Origin: Triplophysa rosa | Lineage: Eukaryota > Chordata > Actinopteri > Cypriniformes > Nemacheilidae | Reading direction: 5' to 3' | DNA length: 64,000 nucleotides | NCBI RefSeq assembly: GCF_024868665.1 | Contig: NC_079898.1 | Location: 7,149,751 to 7,213,750, forward strand | Position numbers and translations under genes: made by a program | Notes under the pieces: model-generated | What the model was told of the DNA's origin: nothing | Databases searched by the model: none | Seen by the model: the letters and a program-made list of their open reading frames with translations, nothing else | In this document: in pieces, positions 60,201 through 64,000 of the stretch | Layout of the letters: each line of letters starts with the position of its first letter | Position numbering within the stretch: position 1 is the first letter of the stretch

Positions 60201-61558
60201 GCTCTCAGGGAGCTCAAGCGCAAGACCCTGACACTCTCAGTCTGACTCTTGCAGACGTGGTGCCCACATCCGTCATTGCCCGTGTTCTTGAGAAGCCGGA
60301 GCCCATGGTGCTCAACTCGGCGCAGTCTAGCAGCAGTGCCGGTCGACCAGTGGCCGAAGACGTATTTGTACACGTCGACATGACGGCACCCCAGGACGAC
60401 AGCGGAGGGCGTGCGAATGGGGGGCCTGTTCATTCTAGACCAAGTTCTGATCAGCAGCATATGAACGGCATGAGTCGAAGCCAGGGCAGTCTGGATGGTC
60501 CGTCAGGTGAAGATGGTGCATCCCCTTCTTTTGAGAAGCTGAATCCCTACCCAGCTCCTCCACCGCCACACCCGCTTTACCCCGGCCGCAAAGTAATCGA
60601 GTTCTCCTCCGACGAAAAAGTGAAAATTCCCAAGAACAGCCCGTTGCCCAACTGCACGTATGCCACACGTCAGGCCATTTCTCTCAGTCTTGTGCAGAAT
60701 GAGGAGGAAGCATCCGAGCGCCAGCGCACCGTGCCCAATAGCCCTTCTGTATCCGATGGTGGCTGGCGGTCCGGCACGTCCTCATCGTCTGGTGGAGGGC
60801 ATGCATCTCACCAACGTACACCACCGCACATGGATGCCACAGACACTCTGTCCAGTCATTCCAGCCCCTTTAGCAGTCCTCCTCAACCCCCAAGCGCCTT
60901 TGCCAGCTCAGGTAGTTCAGAGGAGGACCTACTGGCCAGTTGGCAGCGCATGTTCGTTGAAAAAATGGCTCCATCCACTGACGGCTCCCTTGTGAACCGT
61001 ACATCCTTCAGCAGCGAGACGGTTAAGGATCTCCAAAGGAGCCGTAATGGAAAGTCAGGGGTAGGGGTGCACCGAGGTGCTTACTCCGACGGTGAGGAAG
61101 GGTCTTCAGCACAGAGCTGGACAGCGAGCCGAGAGTCCAGTTTAGATACAGACACCAGCAGCCTGGCAGACCTCAGGGCGAAAAAGACGCAGTACGGCGG
61201 GGACTTTTGCCGAGAGGAGGGTGAACGTCTACTGATGGCCCTTGATCCGCTCGACAACGATGGTGCTAGCGGTGACACCATGGTCACCGTCGAGAGCAGT
61301 CCGGCTTCTACAAAGCGTCTGGAATTTGCTGAAGATGTCGGCTCAGCTGGAAATTCTGCTGAAGAACGAGATATTCTGCCCCAGGACTTCCCTGTCATTG
61401 GGTCAAGGGTCCTAACCGCCCTGGAGGATTTTGCAGACAAGCCCCCTCGGACTGGCTCATCGAGACCTCTGAAGAGTCCCAAGAGGATGGGAGTTCACCA
61501 CTTGCACCGCAAAGACAGCCTTACCAGAGCTCAAGAGCATGGAAACCTGCTGGACTGA
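23941..61558 (+). CDS. tjap1: tjap1, tight junction-associated protein 1 (PILT), seven coding exons
   Basis: Joined coding exons are 23941-25332, 26684-26712, 37986-38147, 49039-49105, 56819-56926, 58071-58154 and 60134-61558. All introns are GT-AG and the phases agree, giving 1088 residues. The start MTSAAPARKPYRKAPP, the coiled-coil segment LQNSYTASQR, the segment LAVQLLKCNKSHFRNHKFAD, the block VPTSVIARVLEKPEP and the tail SPKRMGVHHLHRKDSL match vertebrate TJAP1 as I remember it. Known of the family: a cytoplasmic protein found at the trans-Golgi and recruited late to tight junctions, binding the guanylate-kinase domain of Dlg and acting as an ARF6 effector. There is no signal peptide or membrane segment. 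The start is chosen because it matches the family N-terminus, has A at -3, and lies 40 bases after a good acceptor. Oddity: the protein is about twice the mammalian length because of the large first coding exon. Identity is firm; the isoform structure is inferred. Confidence 0.93.
25439..25833. mobile_element. Decayed TTAA fold-back MITE
   Basis: Starts after TTAA (25435-25438) with GGTCACCCAAAAATAAAAAT and CTCATTTACTCAGCCTCATG, and ends TTCGGGTGAACTG. These match the ends of the well-preserved copy at 50573-50902. The right TTAA is lost. Confidence 0.6.
25834..26683. other. Rest of tjap1 intron 1, no element recognised
   Basis: AT-rich intron sequence between the decayed MITE and the acceptor of the 29-nt exon. 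Nothing further is supported. Confidence 0.4.
26684..26712 (+). CDS. tjap1: tjap1 coding exon 2, 29-nt microexon
   Basis: Acceptor TTTTTTCTTACAG, 29 bases encoding ESLSDADRI plus two bases of a Lys codon, then donor GTAAGT. The peptide corresponds to the LTDAERMK-type segment just before the TJAP1 coiled coil. Phase enters at 0 and leaves at 2. The length is not a multiple of three, and skipping would put a TGA six codons into the next exon, so inclusion is required for a full protein. Confidence 0.88.
26713..28234. other. tjap1 intron 2, first part
   Basis: No gene. About 26880-27370 is more GC-rich and may come from an unrecognised retroelement; its short plus-strand frames have no motif. 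About 27955-28020 has a small tandem duplication of ATTCAACAAATTGTTTATT. Confidence 0.3.
28701..28940. mobile_element. Palindromic MITE nested in the hAT (240 bp)
   Basis: GGCCCGGTTTCACAGACAAG at the left, with the right end reading GTGTCTGTGAAACCGGGCC, gives inverted repeats of about 17 bp. Further pairing (GGCTTAAG/CTTAAGC) continues inward. Superfamily uncertain; no clear target duplication. Confidence 0.75.
29265..29460 (-). mobile_element. tRNA-derived SINE, minus strand, nested in the hAT
   Basis: Read on the minus strand: ATAGCTCTGTGGTTAGTGCG (A box), then GAGTTCGATTCCCAACTC (B box), then a tail ending CCTATCAAATAAAGGC. This order is typical of fish tRNA SINEs. Confidence 0.75.
29736..32002. 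other. tjap1 intron 2, middle part
   Basis: No gene. The 121-aa minus frame at 30624-30989 overlaps plus frames and has no motif. About 30420-30840 has no repeat signature. Confidence 0.3.
31027..31210. mobile_element. Decayed AGTTCACCC-type fold-back MITE
   Basis: GATAGTTCATCCAAAAATTG at the left and TTTCATTTTTGGGTAAATG at the right, with an internal palindrome around CACCCATTCACTT/AAGTGAATGGGTG, match the family best preserved at 50573-50902. Confidence 0.6.
32007..32352. mobile_element. Left part of a TTAA-type repeat cut by the assembly gap
   Basis: Begins after TTAA (32003-32006) with AGTCCCAGTGAAATTAAAAA, a common fish repeat start, and runs into the N block. The right end was not seen. 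Confidence 0.45.
32353..32452. other. Assembly gap of exactly 100 N
   Basis: All bases are N. A round 100 is normally a placeholder for unknown length, so the true intron may be longer or shorter. The one frame crossing it (32199-32462) is artificial. Confidence 0.95.
32790..33383 (+). mobile_element. 3' tail of a non-LTR retrotransposon
   Basis: Ends GTACAGCTGCTTTGTAACAA, then AAAGCGCTATATAAATAAAG, then repeated GTTGA pentamers, a common 3' tail of fish LINE-like elements. The clade is uncertain and no reverse transcriptase frame is present. A (GTGC)n/(TG)n microsatellite at about 33070-33220 lies inside. Confidence 0.5.
33070..33115 (+). repeat. (GTGC)n microsatellite
   Basis: About eleven GTGC units followed by variant TG-rich sequence. 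The Cys/Val/Arg-rich frames here are low-complexity artefacts. Confidence 0.95.
33384..33726. mobile_element. Short hAT-like element (about 343 bp)
   Basis: AGGGTTGCACGGTGTACTGG at the left and GGTACCGTGACAACCCTA at the right are imperfect inverted repeats of a common hAT group. It sits between the LINE-like tail and the Gypsy-like remnant; no duplication is visible. The interior has several GATTCA(C/G)TGA-like motifs. Confidence 0.55.
33770..34225 (+). pseudogene. Gag nucleocapsid fragment of the Gypsy-like element
   Basis: A 151-codon frame: an alpha-helical capsid-end segment, a basic linker, then two knuckle-like Cys/His motifs, CGRCGRSQTHPLNSC and CRKCKKKGHFAAFC (C-x2-C-x4-H-x4-C). In Gypsy-like elements this part binds template RNA. 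The frame stops with TGA at 34223-34225. The same frame continues after the stop into the protease segment. Confidence 0.75.
34226..34311 (+). pseudogene. Aspartic protease fragment
   Basis: In the same frame as the gag fragment, FKLDTGAAVTAIP carries the D-T-G-A active site of retroelement proteases. It ends at a TAG (34309-34311). Only the first part of the domain is recognisable. Confidence 0.65.
34537..35343 (+). pseudogene. RT-start fragment joined to integrase, deleted and interrupted
   Basis: About 34537-34690 resembles the linker before a reverse transcriptase (PFALSVSRRVPFPM). Without any RT core it passes into integrase-like sequence (AFFKRHGVPEVLVTENGPQF). That frame has an in-frame TGA at 34960-34962 and continues in the same frame to 35343 (YRATPLASGASPAQLLVGRN is the integrase C-terminal side). 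The junction suggests an internal deletion of RT and RNase H. Confidence 0.7.
35737..35862 (+). mobile_element. Putative short 3' LTR
   Basis: Begins TGTAGTGATAGGATG directly after the purine tract and ends AATATAATACCA (TG...CA). There is no 5' copy to compare with, so the right limit is a guess. Confidence 0.4.
35863..36449. other. Intron DNA with MITE fragment and microsatellites
   Basis: About 35864-35937 is a fragment of the AGTTCACCC-type MITE family (TATCTTCTTTTGTGTTCTGC). About 36172-36239 is (CT)n and 36240-36266 (CA)n. The Ser/Leu- and Glu/Arg-rich frames here are artefacts. Confidence 0.6.
36458..37762. mobile_element. hAT element with CAGTGCTCGAATTGAA ends (1305 bp)
   Basis: Perfect 16-bp inverted ends, CAGTGCTCGAATTGAA and TTCAATTCGAGCACTG, with a perfect 8-bp duplication CCTCAGAT at 36450-36457 and 37763-37770. 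No transposase frame. About 37515-37610 (ACTGTTCAAAAGTC ... TTCACCAAGCCTGCATTGAT) is a fragment of another common fish repeat inserted inside. Confidence 0.92.
37986..38147 (+). CDS. tjap1: tjap1 coding exon 3, start of coiled coil
   Basis: Acceptor CATTTTGCAG at 37985 and donor AGAAG|GTTAGC. The 162 bases encode ILQQQNEDLRRRLSQ and continue with heptad-like Leu/Met/Glu spacing to EKMRDKFRR. This is the first half of the coiled coil, which in the family mediates self-association and partner binding. It enters and leaves in phase 2. The surrounding introns are long (about 11.3 and 10.9 kb). Confidence 0.92.
38148..38470. other. Intron after tjap1 coding exon 3, first part
   Basis: AT-rich. 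Nothing recognised before the tandem-repeat block. Confidence 0.4.
38471..39550 (+). repeat. Tandem repeat, unit about 139 bp, at least six copies
   Basis: GTTGCTATGGG recurs at 38581, 38721, 38860, 38999, 39138, 39277 and 39446 (steps 140, 139, 139, 139, 139, 169). Each unit also has AGAGATATAGGTATTGCTAA-, CGGTTGCTAGG- and GAACCAACCCC-like segments. Unit similarity is high in the middle and lower at the edges. Confidence 0.9.
39551..40340 (+). repeat. Imperfect dimer of about 343 bp with terminal hairpin
   Basis: GGGTGGCTCTTACACC occurs at about 39615 and 39958, each followed by the same order of segments (ACAGAGCCTGA, GAGCTACGACCC, GCAATGTTAAGTC, ACCCGATCGCTT, CGATTTGATGTAT). The block ends AATAATAAGAAG, then the hairpin ATGCTTTTTCAAAGCAT (40318-40334) and CACTAA. 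The frames inside (for example 39872-40312, minus) are by-products. Confidence 0.8.
40341..41242. other. Intron DNA, no repeat recognised
   Basis: About 40500-40880 is less AT-rich and looks single-copy. No gene. Confidence 0.3.
41380..42427 (+). mobile_element. hAT element inserted in the TTAA element (1048 bp)
   Basis: Ends TAGTGGTGGGCGGATCGATC and GTATCGCCCACCACTA are inverted. TTTGAGGC flanks both sides (41372-41379 and 42428-42435). The paralogous element near 15430 shows a single TTTGAGGC with no insert, an empty site that proves the limits. The plus strand has a fossil BED-finger-like frame. Confidence 0.93.
41534..41875 (+). pseudogene. Fossil N-terminus of a hAT transposase (BED finger-like)
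   Basis: A 113-codon frame with a basic stretch AAASKKKRSIVWSFFTSVNK. The S-x-VW-x-FF pattern followed by NTANC is like the start of a BED zinc finger, the usual N-terminal DNA-binding domain of hAT transposases. The second Cys and the His pair are not clear, and no catalytic region follows. Confidence 0.45.
42632..42844 (-). pseudogene. THAP-domain fragment, copy 2 (broken)
   Basis: A 70-residue frame homologous to the one at 15649-15900 (APGCGRTQSLPSDSDIRNAW). The first zinc Cys is Ser (MQHSAAPGC), and a deletion removes the CSRHF segment holding the other Cys and His. The fold is therefore lost. Confidence 0.65.
43535..45745. other. Intron DNA, partly single-copy in appearance
   Basis: No gene. 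About 44620-45130 and 45340-45560 are less AT-rich, with no repeat signature. The second includes AATTGATTAAATTCTAATTG, rich in homeodomain-type TAAT cores. These could be regulatory elements. Confidence 0.3.
45746..46085 (-). mobile_element. Truncated TTAA element, inverted copy
   Basis: Reverse-oriented copy of the 3' and middle parts of 46804-48336, ending ACACACTGGACCT before TTAA (46086-46089). It lacks the hAT that interrupts the other copy. Its far end is missing. Confidence 0.7.
46092..46253. mobile_element. Half of an AGTTCACCC-type MITE
   Basis: Right-hand half of the fold-back MITE, ending AATGATGACAGAATTTTTAT then TTTGAGTGAACTAT. It adjoins the truncated TTAA element. Confidence 0.6.
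46254..46799. other. Intron DNA, no gene
   Basis: About 46350-46550 is less AT-rich and without repeat signature. A short ATACAAGTTAATACAAGTTAA tandem repeat is next to the element at 46804. Confidence 0.3.
46804..48336 (+). mobile_element. TTAA-flanked DNA transposon, interrupted by a hAT
   Basis: Ends AGGTCCAGTGT and ACACTGGACCT are perfect 11-bp inverted repeats, with TTAA on both sides (46800-46803 and 48337-48340). TTAA target sites fit the piggyBac or Kolobok superfamilies; no transposase frame decides. A hAT element sits inside near the left end. Confidence 0.85.
46866..48007. mobile_element. hAT element nested in the TTAA element (1142 bp)
   Basis: TAGAAGTGCACCGATTG at the left and GCAATCGGTGCATCTCTA at the right are inverted. 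ATTACTAT flanks both sides (46858-46865 and 48008-48015). The inverted partial copy at 45746-46085 has the uninterrupted site. Same end group as 11017-11264. The frames at 46830-47290 lack transposase motifs. Confidence 0.92.
48341..49038. other. Intron before tjap1 coding exon 4
   Basis: AT-rich. No element or gene recognised. Confidence 0.4.
49039..49105 (+). CDS. tjap1: tjap1 coding exon 4, coiled coil
   Basis: Acceptor TTTTCCCACAG and donor CCCTG|GTAATC. The 67 bases complete an Arg codon and encode LQNSYTASQRANQDLEEKL followed by HAL. This block is almost unchanged from mammals as I remember the sequence. It leaves in phase 0. Confidence 0.93.
49106..49614. other. Intron after tjap1 coding exon 4, first part
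   Basis: AT-rich. Nothing recognised. Confidence 0.4.
49619..49997. mobile_element. TTAA-flanked MITE with nested SINE/LINE tail (379 bp)
   Basis: AGTCCCCCTGTAGT at the left and ACTACATGGGGACT at the right are inverted, with TTAA at 49615-49618 and 49998-50001. Inside, TTGGATAAATCGTCTGCCAA and ATGAATAAATGTAAATGTA (about 49710-49755) match the common 3' tail of fish SINEs/LINEs. Confidence 0.8.
50002..50568. other. Intron DNA, no element recognised
   Basis: AT-rich with no supported feature. Confidence 0.4.
50573..50902. mobile_element. Fold-back TTAA MITE, best-preserved copy (330 bp)
   Basis: Starts AGGGATAGTTCACCCAATAA and ends TTATTGGGTGAACTATCCCT. Nearly the whole element is one inverted repeat, with arms pairing through GGAAGATATTTGGAAGAATG and its complement. 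TTAA lies on both sides (50569-50572 and 50903-50906). Fragments of the family also occur at 25439, 31027, 35864, 46092 and 59868. Confidence 0.92.
50907..51919. other. Intron DNA with a GC-richer block
   Basis: About 51340-51600 is less AT-rich with no repeat signature and could be a conserved non-coding element. No gene. Confidence 0.3.
51928..52920. mobile_element. hAT element with TAGGGATGCACCGAAT ends (993 bp)
   Basis: TAGGGATGCACCGAATGTTC at the left, with ATTCGGTGCATCCCTA at the right. Perfect 8-bp duplication CATTTGAC (51920-51927 and 52921-52928). Both subterminal regions are rich in TTCGGCCGAA-type palindromes. The 90-aa minus frame inside has no transposase motif. Confidence 0.93.
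52929..53357. other. Intron DNA, no element recognised
   Basis: AT-rich with no supported feature. Confidence 0.4.
53366..54426. mobile_element. hAT element with TAGGGATGGGCGATA ends (1061 bp)
   Basis: TAGGGATGGGCGATAATATA at the left, ATATCGCCCATCCCTA at the right. Flanks CTTTTAAA (53358-53365) and CTTTTTAA (54427-54434) agree at 7 of 8 bases. Subterminal ATATCG/CGATAT motifs are repeated. No transposase frame. Confidence 0.88.
54435..56818. other. Intron before tjap1 coding exon 5
   Basis: No gene. The 153-aa frame at 54971-55432 is pyrimidine/Ser-rich and overlaps a CT-rich tract, so it is treated as chance. About 56470-56700 is less AT-rich, with no repeat signature. Confidence 0.35.
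56819..56926 (+). CDS. tjap1: tjap1 coding exon 5, coiled coil
   Basis: Acceptor TTTTTTCCTCAACAG and donor CTGAAC|GTACGT. The 36 codons contain KKTMDQEIVELTNKLVDAKN followed by TIDKLEELN, a regular coiled-coil pattern and one of the most conserved parts of the family. Phase 0 at both ends. Confidence 0.93.
56927..58070. other. Intron between tjap1 coding exons 5 and 6
   Basis: About 57465-57605 (CCGTCAAACGATTATTCATGA) is a decayed fragment of the hAT MITE family seen at 19012-19277. AAAATGACTAAGGAGAT occurs in inverted copies around 57120-57215, a small hairpin. No gene. Confidence 0.45.
58071..58154 (+). CDS. tjap1: tjap1 coding exon 6
   Basis: Acceptor CCTCATGCAG and donor GCTGAT|GTAAGT. 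The 28 codons include RQDCNLAVQLLKCNKSHFRN. This is the end of the coiled-coil region and matches vertebrate TJAP1 closely. Phase 0 at both ends. Confidence 0.93.
58155..59863. other. Intron before the last tjap1 exon, no element recognised
   Basis: No gene; overlapping frames on both strands at 58447-58757 have no motif. The last part joins a MITE fragment. Confidence 0.35.
59868..59950. mobile_element. Left fragment of an AGTTCACCC-type MITE
   Basis: After TTAA (59864-59867): AGGAGTAGTTAACCCCCC, then CACCTTCATGTTGTTCCAAA. These match the left part of the copy at 50573-50902. It lies about 180 bases upstream of the last exon. Confidence 0.6.
60134..61558 (+). CDS. tjap1: tjap1 last coding exon (residues 615-1088)
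   Basis: Acceptor GGTGTTTTTCAG at 60133 and 474 codons to TGA at 61556-61558. In order: LPYELQDMVNKHM; about 656-695 VVPTSVIARVLEKPEP to AEDVFVHVDM; about 750-798 LNPYPAPPPPHPLYPGRKV to the RQAISLSL block; about 875 SSEEDLLASWQRMF; and the tail 1062-1088, SPKRMGVHHLHRKDSL ending GNLLD. The stretches between are Ser-rich and low in order. The conserved blocks are the family's linear motifs rather than a folded domain. The frame is open upstream of the acceptor to 60023, but those residues do not resemble TJAP1, so the splice acceptor is preferred. Confidence 0.95.
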   Translation: MPYELQDMVNKHMKSSLPNKTQGSQGAQAQDPDTLSLTLADVVPTSVIARVLEKPEPMVLNSAQSSSSAGRPVAEDVFVHVDMTAPQDDSGGRANGGPVHSRPSSDQQHMNGMSRSQGSLDGPSGEDGASPSFEKLNPYPAPPPPHPLYPGRKVIEFSSDEKVKIPKNSPLPNCTYATRQAISLSLVQNEEEASERQRTVPNSPSVSDGGWRSGTSSSSGGGHASHQRTPPHMDATDTLSSHSSPFSSPPQPPSAFASSGSSEEDLLASWQRMFVEKMAPSTDGSLVNRTSFSSETVKDLQRSRNGKSGVGVHRGAYSDGEEGSSAQSWTASRESSLDTDTSSLADLRAKKTQYGGDFCREEGERLLMALDPLDNDGASGDTMVTVESSPASTKRLEFAEDVGSAGNSAEERDILPQDFPVIGSRVLTALEDFADKPPRTGSSRPLKSPKRMGVHHLHRKDSLTRAQEHGNLLD

Positions 61559-64000
61559 GACTTTCAGGCTCACTCTTCTCTTGTTCTTTACCTTGAGTGC
61601 TCTTCATCTGGCAATCACTAGTCCTGGCGGCACACAACAAAAGGAAGGGATCCAACCAGCGTTGCTGTAGCCATTCCTGATCATGCTGCTGTTGCTGTTG
61701 CATTCTAACTCTGCTGTCCTCTCTCTCTGATGCGTGGAGCTTTCTAACAGTATCTCTCAGAATCCGGGATGCATCGAGAGAACACTACTTGAGGGATCGT
61801 TCTAGAATGTCTTGAGTTAAGGTGACTTTCACCACTGCAAGACTTGTCTCTGCTTGGCGTGACATAGTTGAGGTCAGCAGGACATAGCCATACTACGCCT
61901 CTGAGAGTCCTTTAAAGGAGACAAGGACCGATCCCTGTGGTGTCGCACCGACACGTAACACCTTTAAATGGATGTTTTACAGTTACTCTTGCCGGGTGAG
62001 AGTTCTCAACCCAGATGACATATATCCAGTATCCCAGTCCTTCATTGCAAAAGATTAGGATGACACCAAACGACCACAGCTTTGCAGATACCGTCAGGTA
62101 GTCTGTGGGTTGAAGCGGAGTTTAACTCATTCTCTTGTCGATTTTCAGTGCCTAACCCTTGCTCTGACAGAGGGGGCTCTCCATCACCCTTTAAAAGGAC
62201 GTCTTGTTCCTTTAGTCTGCTTTCAATCAGTACGAACTAAGTGGATTCTTTACCTCTAATTTTACCTCTCTTCATCGATTTGCCACTGTATTTCAACACA
62301 CGACCTAAAGACAGCTTTTTTACTTTAGTAAACAATATGAATCACGAAAGGATTTTGATTTTACTGTATCAATATATTGTTTTAAAGATCGAGTACTTGG
62401 ATACACTTACTGATTTGTATTCTCATTTGTTTCATTTGACTAATGATATTTAAATTTGATTTGGAATATTTTGTTTTTTTGTGTATTTATTTGTCTTGCT
62501 GGTTGAGTCTGAACTGTCCCGTTATTTCACTTAAAGCAGTTAAGCACTTACATAAGTGTATTAGAACAGAATATTGTCATGAAATGGGAAAGTATACAAA
62601 CCCTAACGTTAGTAGTGCTTACTTTACTGGAATGCATTCAAATTAAACTCAATCCGTGCTGTATTTGGCGATTTTAAAACATATGGCTGGGGTTAAAAAA
62701 TATTTCAGACAAATTTTGAATGAGCAGTATTTAAGAGTAAAAGTACTTTGTTCTGTTGTGTCATTGGTATTTCATGTTGGGGTGTATTAATGCGCATCCC
62801 CTCGCTGCTGACGGCACACATCGCCATTCAGGGGAATGTTAATATTGAAACAAGCTATGCATATAGTAATGTTAAAAAATACTCGAAACATAGCCAAGCC
62901 TTCTGTCTGTTGATGAATTTGCTTACAGATAAATGAGGAATGTTGCATACAGTAAAAAATATTAAGCTCAAAATTAGCAATTTTGGCCAGAAGCGTTGAC
63001 ACAAACACATATAGATTTTTGTTTGGTTTTTAAACTCTTGATTTCATGGAAAGCCATGGTTTGTTCTTAATGAATGTAGTCGATTTTATGTAGCATCCAC
63101 TTTTATAGATTCCTCATTATTCTTTTAACTGATCTGTACGTGCTGTGTGTATTTCAAGGGGAATGTGCATCCCACCATCTTTTGATGTGGTTTTTTTTGT
63201 GTGTATTTTTGTGTAGATTTCTCTTGATTTGGGGTCATCAGACAGAAGTTTTCTTTATTCCAGTCTTAAATTTCAGTCATTTCATTTCAAGCCTGGTTCA
63301 AATAGAATCTTAACATTTTATGACTTATCAGCTTTTCTGAGTTTCAGACCCAAGCATCCTTTGTTTTGTTTTGGATTATTATATATTTTAGAGATAATTA
63401 AACTCAATGCTGCCGTTTTAAGTGCCGCTTGTTTTGTGTTTTTTGGTGTTTTTTACAATTTTATTTATATTTTCCCATAAGGACCTTCATGCAGTATTAC
63501 TTTTTTTCCATCCAGTACACTCCACCTGAGGGTTTCTCCATATATTGTCAGTGATATGCAGCAGAGCATATACCAAGGTTAGGATGATGATGTTTATATA
63601 TTATTCTTAGATTTTGTTTGTTTTCTTTATGGACATATCGAAAGTAATGTATTATGTTTCAACTGTATTCCTGGACATTGAATTCCTGTTAACCTGTTGT
63701 TTATTCACGGCGTTGCTGGTCTGCCACAAAACTGCTCGGTTTAATATTCCTCAGTGGAGGGCAGAAGGGCTCCCATATTCACACGTACCATTTTCTTGTC
63801 ATACACTTTGGTGCATCAGTTTTTTTTTTCACAATATATGAGGGTACCACTAATAGCCCATGATTAATTGAAGTGTAACTACCCACCCTACTGAATAATT
63901 CACATCTGATCATGTTCCAAAATAGCTCTGTGATGCTTTAAAGAGATCGAGTACAGCCTGTCAAGGTCTCGCATGTGGATGCATACGGCCTTTAATATTT
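61559..64000 (+). other. tjap1: tjap1 3' UTR and possibly downstream DNA
   Basis: AT-rich sequence after the stop with no further supported gene and no clear transposon. I see no AATAAA on the plus strand; ATTAAA occurs at 62642-62647 and 63397-63402. The 3' end is therefore either at one of these or beyond the window. Short frames here (for example 63229-63480) look like chance. Confidence 0.55.

Noticed and set aside
61081..61482. 133-codon minus frame
   Set aside because: Lies wholly antisense to the conserved last tjap1 exon; a shadow of its codon bias.

Overview
The window is vertebrate nuclear DNA, most likely from a cypriniform (carp/zebrafish-type) fish. It holds one recognisable protein-coding gene, split by GT-AG introns over nearly 38 kb on the plus strand. 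The rest is AT-rich non-coding DNA packed with DNA transposons typical of cyprinids: many hAT elements with 8-bp target duplications, TTAA-flanked Kolobok/piggyBac-type elements and fold-back MITEs, tRNA-derived SINEs, a solo LTR and a decayed Ty3/Gypsy-like element. There are no rRNA genes, functional tRNA genes, CRISPR arrays or operons.

The gene is tjap1 (tight junction-associated protein 1, also called PILT). Seven coding exons were placed from splice sites, phase continuity and similarity to the family as I remember it: 23941-25332, 26684-26712, 37986-38147, 49039-49105, 56819-56926, 58071-58154 and 60134-61558. Joined, they give a predicted 1088-residue protein: a Ser/Pro-rich N-terminal region (1-464), a coiled coil (about 466-614) and a long disordered C-terminal region ending in a conserved basic/hydrophobic tail. 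Vertebrate TJAP1 as I know it is about 550-560 residues. The extra length is almost all in the first coding exon, which has an in-phase internal donor after codon 52 that would yield a short, mammal-like form of about 676 residues. A possible 5' UTR exon lies at 17649-17708, and the 3' UTR starts at 61559.

Layout. 1-17.6 kb: upstream DNA or a first intron, with a solo LTR (2952-3326), hAT elements (6788-7253, 9257-9843, 11017-11264, 11287-12713) and a TTAA element carrying a THAP-domain fragment (15305-16627). 17.6-23.9 kb: putative 5' UTR intron with a small hAT MITE and a TIR element with repeated subterminal motifs. 25.3-38 kb: introns with a three-layer nested insertion (28243-29727), a 100-N assembly gap, a LINE-like 3' tail, the Gypsy-like remnant and another hAT (36458-37762). 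38.1-49 kb: a tandem-repeat block (about 139-bp period, then about 343-bp), a second copy of the THAP/TTAA element interrupted by a hAT, and a TTAA element also interrupted by a hAT. 49-60 kb: TTAA MITEs and two more hAT elements. 60.1-64 kb: last exon and 3' UTR.

Transposon boundaries are the best-supported non-coding calls because many show matching terminal inverted repeats and target duplications, and two have an empty-site paralogue inside the window. Stretches with no repeat signature that look single-copy are marked as possible conserved non-coding DNA only, because conservation cannot be judged from one sequence.
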